Positions 55,369 to 64,000 of a stretch of 64,000 nucleotides of DNA are shown here, in pieces; within the stretch, counting starts at the first letter, position 1; each line of letters starts with the position of its first letter. The notes under the pieces were generated by a model. The model saw only the letters and a list, made by a program, of their open reading frames with translations, was not told the origin of the DNA and did no database searches. Origin of the DNA: Parietaria judaica (lineage: Eukaryota; Streptophyta; Magnoliopsida; Rosales; Urticaceae). Location: the NCBI GenBank assembly GCA_954871525.1, contig OX940864.1:800001-864000 (forward strand), given 5' to 3'. Both the position numbers and the translations under genes were made by a program.

Positions 55369-56631
55369 ATATATATATAAACATGATATTAATTCCTACT
55401 AAGATATTAAAATATTCCTGATCTGTTAGGACCCCACAGCCCACCCACAGGTATCGATCATGCTGCACAATAACAATGTCAAGTGTTCCCTCAAAAAAAA
55501 AAATGTCAAGTGTGAACACAAACAATAAATGGTGTCAAATACTATGTTCTTTCCATAAAATTGTCCCATCATATTTTTTTAGTCCCATTTTCCTCAAAGT
55601 AACAAAACTCAAAACATATCTTCATAATTTAAATATTTATCTTATCTTATTTATTTATTTTGTACTTTATTAGTACTAAGTGTAGCAATAATACGTAGTA
55701 ATCACTTCCAAACAAAAAACGAATATCAAGTCGTAGTCAAGTCATAACCACGCCTCTTTCTCTTTCACTTATGAAACCAGAAAGAAGCAACGATTATTAT
55801 TATTTTAAATAAATTTATTTCATGATTTATCATTACCATACATTACACTATACACTAGTAAACCCCACCGGACACAATAAATCGTTCAGCAGATATGACA
55901 ATACATCCTTCCTCCTCCTCTTTTTTTTTTTTAATACATAACTTCTATTTTATATTTATGTAACGACAACGAGGTCTTTTGTATTATTTTTTTCGGTTCT
56001 TTGTTCATATATGCATATATATATATATATTGATTTAATAACGAGAGTAAGCAAGTATTTATTTTTTATAATGATATAAATTTATTTTTTCACAGCCAAA
56101 TTTCTTAAATATATAATTTTATTTATCGTTAAAGCCCCGTCAATACAAAAAAGTTACAAAATTTATAAATGACACGTGATCAAAACTTAATAGCTCATCT
56201 ACAAGTATATTAAATTAATTAAACAAGTTGACGAAATTAGTCTATAAGAATTTTATCAAAAAAAAAAAAAACTAGGCTCATGTTATTATAAACTCAAAAG
56301 TTTAGATATTTATACCGTTATAAACCTTATAAGTTAAAAGCTCTAAATTACGATAAAAACTACCGTTAAATAAAGACATGGAAACAAAAATACAAAATTA
56401 AATTTATTTATTAAAAAAATTAAAAGAAATAAAAATACATAAAAATCATTGTTTGTCACTGGTCACAAAATAACATATATCCATAGTAACATTAGTAATT
56501 CTCGTTGCTTAAATACCCTTCATTCCATTCTCTTGTTCCACATTCATATCACTTTTCTCTGAAACAAAAGACAAGACCAGAACTTAGCACTGAAACCAGA
56601 AAGAGAAAGCTGAAAGCGATCACAGACTGCC
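55369..56631. other. intergenic, promoter side of the DUF4408 gene
   Basis: AT-rich, with an AT microsatellite at about 56011-56031. No gene. The last 100 bp are probably promoter and 5' UTR of the gene at 56632. Confidence 0.5.
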
Positions 56632-57925
56632 ATGGAAGTTGCTTCCTGGGTGACGCCGAGCTCGCTCTTCGTCCTCCTCAACCTCATCATCGGAACCATC
56701 CTCGTCACTTCCAAGCTCCAGAAGCGCTCCCACCTCGATCACGATCGCGACTCGCCTCGCCGACTCGTCCGAGCCACGTCTTCCATGATCGACCGAGTCA
56801 GGTCATTCAACCTCTCGCTCTACAATAACTTCGACCCGCCTGCTCCCTCCGACTCCGAGCCCCAGCATCACAACCCGACCCCCGAGCTCACCCGAAGCCC
56901 TTCCCTGCTCGAGCGGCTCAAATCCGTCTGTAAACCTGAGCCGGAGCCCGCGATCCGCCCGGAAGACGCCACGAGCGAGGTAATATATCTTAAGAAGTAG
57001 TTAACTTGTATATTATAGAGTTTTTTAGTATAATCTTTCATCTTAATATATGTATGTAAATATATAGGTGGGTCGCCCGACCCGTGAGCTCGCCCGAAGT
57101 CCTTCCTTGCTGGAACGGCTCAAGTCTGTCTACAGACCCGACCCGGAGCCCGATGTATACCCGGTTCAAGACCACGAAGTGAGGCGGAGCAAGTCGGACC
57201 ACACAAAGAGTGAGGTACGGGAAAAGCCACAAAGTTTCCATCTTTTGATTATAAGTTATAGATTTAGGGGCAAAATTCGCGACCCAAAATCAATGTTTTC
57301 CAGTATTTCCAAATTCATTACCTTTACACAAAACCGGATTTTTTTGTTTCACTGTAACTGATATCGGAACCATTTTTGTGCAAGTGAATTACCGGTAAAA
57401 ATAAGTCGGAAGTATTCCCGACTTCTCTAGTATTTGTGATATTGATTAGTGAAAATTGGTTTTTCAGTTATCGATACGGGAGTGGTAAAACCCCGATATT
57501 TTTCATTTCAAGTTTTTCAACCCTTAAACGGTACGAAGTGAGTATTTGCTGATTTTTAGCCGGTACCGACTATAATTCCCGATTTATAGAAAATCTATAT
57601 AGAATTGGGGCTATATAATGATTTTTTAAATCCTAATACTAGTTTAATGCAATTTTCATAGGTGGTTCGCGCAAAGGGAAAAAAGATGACGAAGTCTGCA
57701 AGCGAGAAGGGAGTGGAAAATCCCAAAGGAAGAGCCGAAGACGAGGATGATACGGAGGTGGAGAGGCGGCGGCCGGCGACAACAACGGCGAGGACATTGC
57801 CTGCGGCGGAGGGGACAGGTGTCGACGCTCAGGCCGACGACTTCATCAACAAATTCCGCCAACAACTCAGGCTTCAGAGGCTCGAGTCGCTCAAACGCTT
57901 CACAGACATGATCCACGGCCGGTGA
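56632..57925 (+). CDS. DUF4408/DUF761 family protein, 252 aa
   Basis: Three exons, 56632-56979, 57068-57214 and 57662-57925, all joined in phase 0 with GT-AG introns. The N-terminus has a hydrophobic segment (SSLFVLLNLIIGTILVTS, residues about 9-26), probably a membrane anchor, as in DUF4408 proteins. The C-terminus carries the DUF761 signature DDFINKFRQQLRLQRLESLK. The middle is basic, Ser/Pro-rich and probably disordered. The family includes 'cotton fibre expressed' proteins and the PAMP-induced A70 protein; its biochemical role is unknown. Exons 1 and 2 end and begin with the same module, RSPSLLERLKSV followed by (K/R)PxPEP, so the middle exon looks like a duplicate of the end of exon 1. 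Both introns follow an S-E codon pair and are followed by GTG. Confidence 0.85.
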
Positions 57926-60160
57926 AGTCATTACGGCGCCTCACGACCGGTTAAATACAGGACGATAGAGATCAGTTATCGGCACAAATGTCCCCGACCG
58001 GTTTTAATTAGTGCATTTCGCCTTCAAACTTTAGCTTATATTATATAATAGACATGTTTCATATTCTTTTATTTAATGAAGACGTATTATATTTTGCCCT
58101 ACGCATTAAAATTAAACTAACTTAAAATATATTGCGATCGAGCAAAACATTATATGTTGTCATATCACATGATATATGTTAGTGCTATGTACATGCAATG
58201 GCGGAACTAGGATTTAATCATAGAGGGGGCTGGTTTAAATTTTTTTTAGAAAAGAGGGGCTAATTTGTAGTTTTAATAAATTTAACACTAAAAAAAATAC
58301 AAAAACATAAATTTCAAGGGTTAAAAAGTACAAAAGTAAAAATTTAAGGGGGGCTATAGTCCCCTTAGCACTACAAGTGCTTCCGCCTATGTATACATGA
58401 GATCTTGATATGTTTTGCATCATATATATATATCATGCATTACATGCATGCATGATGAATAATGCAAAAAGATAATAGAAAAAGGCAAAAAGAGAATGAT
58501 CACATTTCACATAGGTGTATCATATATACACCATATATCGATAATCGACGTAGAAAATGTGCAAAAAAGGAGAGGGAATCAAGTGATGAGAGAAATAGTA
58601 AAAGTGGCAAAAGCTGAGTAGGCCAAGTATGTCACTATATCATGTGCATTTTCAGGAAGTAACCAAGCAATTTGGCAATGTTAAAAAGTGGCGTGGTATT
58701 TTCATTTTATTTTAGGCAGCTTTTTGGTTGGTTCGGTCCGGTTAATAATGTCATGTAACAAAACAAAACAAAAAAAAGTCACCTAATCGTACTAAACTTT
58801 TTAATCCACTAATATCTAATATATATTTTTTTTAATGTTTACTATAGTTTCTCTTGAAAATGTCATTCACATATTGCTAATGTCTTATCAACACTACAAA
58901 TGAGGGGGGTACGCGTGTCCAAACACTTAAAGGCGCACTTAATTTTTTTATAAATTCGATGGGAAAAATTGACGAAATTTTAAAAAGAAGTAAAATAATA
59001 AAATTAAAAATTTTGGCCGTAAAAAATAATAATAATTAAGACCACACTAAAATCAAAATATCAGATGTTTATTCTGGTATTACCCTTTGATATAAATATA
59101 AAGTTGGAGGTCCATGCCGACTAACATCGTCCAAGCTCGTGGGAACTTTAAGCTCGGGGTGGTGCAGCCCGAGCAGAGGTATAGCATATAAACTGTAGGT
59201 TAAAAAAAAATCTAAAATTAGAAAATTGGAGTGAATATTTAAATATACTGAAAAATCGGGGAAGAAGCAAATGCTCCGGTAGCCATTAACGTCAGCCCAA
59301 ATGCTCAGGCTTTGGGGATTTCAGTGAAGCAGGCATCGAGCTATAATATTAAGCATGTTTTATATTGTTTGTTTTATGTAGACCCTCGAGTTTTTGTTCA
59401 TATTCAGATCACACTTATAAAATAATATCAAATGGTTACCAACATAACTTATATTTGACTTCATTTAAACCCTTTAGTTTAGATGAGATACAATTTGAGT
59501 TTTATCATCTCATGGACAACTTTAAGTTTAAACTTGAATATAAGGCATATAATATATATATATATTAATTATTTGATTAAAGGACTAGATTAGCTTGATA
59601 ATTAATTCGCATAATATTAATAGTTAAAGATACGTGCAAGTATATTCATGATATAATCGTTTGCTTTGTGAGTTTTCGTACCACAGAAAATATAACAAAT
59701 AAATCCACGTCAAAAGATTAGATGCCCTTTCTTTCAATCCTGTTGAAAAGCCAAAAACGATTAAAAATATTGAAACTATAAATCAATGGATATGCTTTAG
59801 CAGCTAGTCAAAATATTTATAAAAATCATAGTCAACGGTAATGGTCTTTTCAAACCACCTAATAGGAACTTGATTATCAGAAGATTCTAGGCAATGATCG
59901 GAAAATAAGACCATTATATTTATACTATATTATGACTGATTATTGACTATGTAACTATCCTGTATAACTCAAAATCAAAACACTTTTTCTTGCAATAAAT
60001 AACAGTGTGAAAATAATATTCATAGATAAATATTGAATATTAGAAGTTGTTGTCCTTATCCATAATATTGGACGGCAAGATATGATGTTACACAATCTAA
60101 TATTATATATCTAAATATATAGGCATGCATATTTGTTACATGCATGATTAAATTATTCTG

Positions 60161-60196
<36 letters not shown>

Positions 60197-62058
60197 CACG
60201 ACGTATTATTATTGTATATGCTCATTATGTTTGCTTTTGCTTGGTCTCTGGATTTGATTGTGTGAAGATTTTCTAAGAATTCATAGTCTCGGTGTGTAAA
60301 TTCCATTTTCGATTTATATAATGAATGACAATCTATTTTAAATAGACTTCGCATTCAGAGAAATCTGAAGTCGCTACATCGAAACATTGGGAAAGAAAAA
60401 TTGCGTTACGCTGAAGTATTCATTTTAAACCGGATTTTACTATTTCAAACCCAAAAGTTATATATTTCGAGTACTCTAAATTTTTTGAATGATTTGGAAT
60501 TCTGTTATTTATTTTTTATTATCTCCTAATACTTTTTATGTATGTCTTAATTATCATTATTTTGTTCCATTTTTTTTTTATCTTACATCTTTCTTATTAT
60601 CCAATCCATTTGAATTGAATAAAACCGTCGAAAAACCCTAGCAATTTTCTCTCTCTCTACAATTTTCTGTCTTTAATAAAAACCCTAAAATAAATCATAG
60701 CTTACATCAATTTCCTATTAGAAAAACTGGCATGCTTAGATTGATTCCAAAAGTAGGTTGTATTTCTCTATCTACTTTTTAGAAAATTACGCCATTGTCA
60801 AGCTTTGTCATATATATGTGGCCCATCAAGATTGGATAAACAGAAAATACACGATCTTCTTTCTATTTGTTTAATCATTAATGTATCATTATTAATTATT
60901 ATCATATGAATAATTTTTATTTTTCTCCGATATTGTTCATTGTGTAGTAGAAAGAGTACGTTACGTACCACAATTTTAATTAATTAATACGATATGGCAT
61001 AAGGTCAAAGTCTCTTAATATGCTGCTTTTAGAAGAAGAAAATAAACCATATATTTTTAATTTTCATATAATTCCGCAACTTTTTATTTCCACGATTCTT
61101 GGTTTTTCTTCTTAAGATTGTTTCGAAAATTCATTATCGTAGTACGTGCAGTTTTAATGTTATTTTATGAGATTAACGAAGACTTTCATACACGTATTTC
61201 TTTACTAAAATAATTGTTTTGAAAACCTAGTTGAAATAAATTCGTTATCGGAATACGTGAATTATAATAATATTATTATATGACGAAGAAAATAAGCAAG
61301 TCAAATTAAATGTAACTTCTCTCTTAGTCACGTTGTTATTTGTTAATTAATATGCCATAATTGATAATACGTTGAACATGGATTTCAGAGGGAGTGGGGA
61401 AAAAAAATCATACTAGAAAAATGAAATTTAAATATTGAACGACATCGTAACGTGTGAAGAAAAGCCAACGTGTATTTTACATAAATTTCACTTTTTTTTT
61501 TCTTCTCTCCATGCTTTATTGCTTAAATGGATGTGAATGGTCCAATATCCATGTGAAGAAAAAAAAATAAATTAAGCAATATAGTAATTTTTTTCACCAT
61601 TAAAATGACTGGTTAAGTTTAAATGTTAAAGGGAACGGGGTTTAGAGGTACTATTACCACTTGTACTCTTTAATTAAGGGACCATTGGAGCTAATAATTC
61701 AAAAATCAAATGATTATATGATAGATTCAAAGCAAGTAAGCACCATTTTGGATATATAATTATTTATAAGGAAATTGACATTTGAGTACGACAGGACTTG
61801 TGAAAACGACGAAAATGAGAAACATTATAAACAAAAGGAAGACGTGTAAAAACGACAGGAAAATCGGAAGCATCGTTAACAAAAGAAATGTTGAAGAATT
61901 TAGGAAATCAACACGAACAATTGGAAAACGAAAACGACATTACTTTCTTGTACAGTCTTATAACAACTAAATGATATATTATATAGGGAAAATGACTGGT
62001 TGAGAAAATTATGTTAAAACGACAGTTATATGAGACATAATGTGGACGATTTTATTTA
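57926..62058. other. intergenic, no gene seen
   Basis: AT-rich, with a hAT-like MITE at 58196-58391, AT microsatellites near 59548 and 60163-60191, and AACGAC motifs at 61780-62020. No coding series found. Confidence 0.55.
58196..58391. mobile_element. hAT-like MITE, 196 bp
   Basis: It begins CAATGGCGGAACTAGG and ends AGTGCTTCCGCCTATG, short imperfect inverted ends. The flanks are tgtacatg (58188-58195) and tatacatg (58392-58399), 7 of 8 identical, the size expected for hAT. Non-coding. Confidence 0.65.
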
Positions 62059-62837
62059 GGGTTATCATGGACAAAAGTACCCAAATAGTTTGGAAATGTA
62101 CGTTATAGAGCCAAGTTAGAAAAATCATATTTAAATTCCACTTTTTGGAAAATTCTTCGAATTCATTCATGTCGATGATGTTAGATCTGTTAACTTTGTC
62201 AGTTATAATTTTTTTTTAAGATTTATTATTTTCCTCACTTTCTGGGTGCTATTGTTGTGATCTCAAATGAGTGGAGTTTGAATTGGTTTCAGTGCTTGAG
62301 CTCAACTATGTCGGATTTCTATTACGGGATTAGTATCTCCGAATTTGGCGTTGCTAACTCCGAAGTCAGCGCTTAGCCCTGAAACTCGGTGTTAGTAACT
62401 CCGAAATCGGTGTTAGCATCCTCGAAGTCAAAATTTAACAGGAGGTTGTCACTACCTAAGTCGGGGTCGCTAACACTGATTTCAAAGCTAAACACCGACT
62501 TCGGAGTTAGCAACGCCGAATTCGAAGAAAAATTGCTTAACTTTTGTATTTCGGCATAGCAACGCCTAACTTTGAGATATTTGAAGGATTTTTATAATAA
62601 AATATAAAACTATAAAATTGTAAATCTATCTATTCGCTTTCCAACGATAGGTTATTTATATAATTCCGATAAAAAATGAGTAAATTATGCCAAAAAATAC
62701 GAGTTAACAAAACTAACAGCACATGGATAGAATTCTAAAATTTTCCAAAAAACGGAACTTGTATACTATTGTCATGATTTTTTTTTAACTCGACGCTATG
62801 CCGTTACACTTTCAAATAATTTTGCCGAGAATAACCC
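62059..62837. repeat. probable MITE with internal inverted repeats
   Basis: It begins GGGTTATCATGGACAAAAGT and ends GCCGAGAATAACCC, resembling the GGGTTA termini of the Mutator-type MITEs; no clean 9-bp duplication is seen. Inside, 62337-62375 and 62489-62527 form a 39-bp inverted repeat built from the words gttgctaactccgaagtc. Several further diverged copies (gttagtaactccgaaatcgg) lie between them. Confidence 0.5.
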
Positions 62838-63109
62838 ATTAATTATTACACACTAATGGGCCTTAATAGTGCATAATAGCAAGCCCATGAAGAGATCTGA
62901 AGCCCATTCTCTCTGCTTCCAAAACGACGTCGGTTCGCAGCTTTCCCGAATCACTCTCCCTCCAGCTGCAAAGCCCGAAGAAGAGAATATTGAAGTAAAA
63001 AAAAAAAACTGCTCAGCCAAAACGCAGCGTTTCGATCGTCTTCCTCGCCGGTAACAGAGCTCGAGAGAGAGAGAGAAGCGCAGCTCCGGCGAAACTTCCG
63101 GCGACTTCC

Positions 63110-64000
63110 ATGGCGGAGAGGCTCCAACCGGTTCGAGTGCTGTACTGCGGTGCCTGCAGCTTGCCGGCCGAGTACTGCGAGTTCGGTCCCGATTTCGAGA
63201 AGTGCAAGCCCTGGCTCGTGCAGAACGCGCCGGAGCTTTATCCCGATCTCGTCAAAGGTCTCTCTCTTGCTCAGTTGATTTTTGGCTTTCGATTTCGCTT
63301 GTTGTGAATTGCTTTTGCTTTGTTGATCTCGGTAGATTCGAATGCGAGTGAAGCTGATAAAGTGGCGGACCAGTTGCAATCCTCTGGAATTTCTTCCCGT
63401 GGCGGCGATGGAGCTGCTTCTTCAGGTAGATTCTTTGCGTTGAAATTCCTCTGAATGTGTTATCTATGATCCAAAATGTGTGGAAGCTTGAAAGCTTTCG
63501 TTTGTGCCTGTAATTTCATCCTACACGAAGTGTATATTGTAAGAGAATAGTTCAAAATGCCATACATTACTAGGAATTCACTGTAAAACAAAAGCTTAAT
63601 AGGAAATACGATGCGCGTTCTTGATGATCTACTTCGGTCTGTTGAAATCGTATTAGACCTTTGTGTCTTAGATTATCGTTCGATTGGTTTGTACTGTATC
63701 TTAAGAGCAGAAAAATTGCAGAGGCTTGTACTCCAAAGCTCGGTTCTGTGAAATTCGGTATGAATCGCCTGTCGATAGGTATTTTATATCGAGGAGAAAA
63801 TTAGTCTTAAACATAAGAGATGATATTAATGCTTGATAGAGCGTTTGTACTCGGATACTAAGTTTTTTCTTCGTAGTTGAACATACGTGATGCACTTTTT
63901 CGTAACTTGTCCGCTTTTGGCGATGAAATTGAAATTGTTATCGGAGATAATAGTTGACATAAATATAATGGTCTGTTTGTCAGTGTTATTTTGGCGATGA
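63110..64000 (+). CDS. DENR: DENR-like translation factor, 5' part only
   Basis: Two exons are visible, 63110-63257 and 63336-63425, and the gene runs off the window in intron 2. The protein starts MAERLQPVRVLYCGACSLPA, followed by EYCEFG, KCKPWL and YPDLVKDSNASEADK. The N-terminal Cys residues (YCGAC, EYC, KCKPW) match the zinc-binding start of density-regulated protein. DENR with MCT-1 promotes reinitiation and recycling of 40S ribosomes after termination, including after upstream ORFs (family knowledge). The C-terminal SUI1 domain should lie beyond position 64000. Exon 2 ends in a Ser-rich linker. The only visible acceptor for exon 2 (ctcggtag) gives GAT across the junction and the family sequence. 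No third exon is recognisable up to the window end. Confidence 0.88.

Noticed and set aside
63426..64000. A third DENR exon in the window
   Set aside because: No acceptor followed by DENR-like sequence (basic linker or SUI1 domain) could be found before the end.

Overview
The window is nuclear DNA of a flowering plant, most likely a eudicot. It is AT-rich between genes, the genes carry short plant-type introns, and the recognisable proteins are plant families (FVE/MSI4, an ALE2-type receptor kinase, STP hexose carriers, DUF4408/DUF761). About half of the window is gene-poor and filled with small DNA transposons, foldback repeats, microsatellites and one young Copia retrotransposon. Exon models were built by hand from splice sites, reading phase and family knowledge. 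Each complete multi-exon model closes in frame, but none has been checked against transcripts.

Layout. 1-5.6 kb is intergenic and holds a hAT-like MITE nested in a Mutator-type MITE. 5.6-7.3 kb (-) is an intronless polyamine oxidase of the PAO5 type. 7.3-15.6 kb is intergenic, with a 1.6-kb non-autonomous Mutator-like element flanked by a perfect 9-bp target duplication and a long near-perfect hairpin. 15.6-16.1 kb (-) is a GC-rich single-exon gene of unknown function, with two more Mutator-type MITEs upstream. 19.0-24.3 kb (-) is FVE/MSI4 in 15 exons. 25.3-26.6 kb (-) is a small oligosaccharyltransferase subunit (TMEM258/OST5 type, 76 aa). 27.4-33.0 kb (-) is a 16-exon receptor-like kinase with a proline-rich ectodomain encoded by a run of symmetric phase-1 exons. 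33-39 kb is intergenic, with a palindromic CCGG-rich island. 39.0-42.8 kb (-) is a CWF19L1-like CCCH zinc-finger protein containing a U12-type AT-AC intron. 43.6-45.4 kb (-) is an STP hexose/H+ symporter. 46.2-46.6 kb is a decayed copy of CWF19L1 exon 2, itself hit by a short LINE fragment. 49.95-55.36 kb (+) is a complete Copia element with near-identical LTRs and one in-frame stop. 56.6-57.9 kb (+) is a DUF4408/DUF761 protein. 63.1 kb to the end (+) is the 5' part of a DENR-like translation factor gene.

The genes are unrelated housekeeping and regulatory genes with no sign of a cluster or pathway. The receptor kinase next to the CWF19-like gene recalls Arabidopsis At5g56890/At5g56900, so this pair may be old microsynteny (from memory, unchecked). 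I found no CRISPR array, rRNA, convincing tRNA or organellar insertion, and no undescribed multi-gene system. The most interesting signals are at DNA level: the AT-AC intron, the modular phase-1 exon array with a fossil exon copy beside it, the dated transposon insertions, the long hairpin and the CCGG palindrome island.
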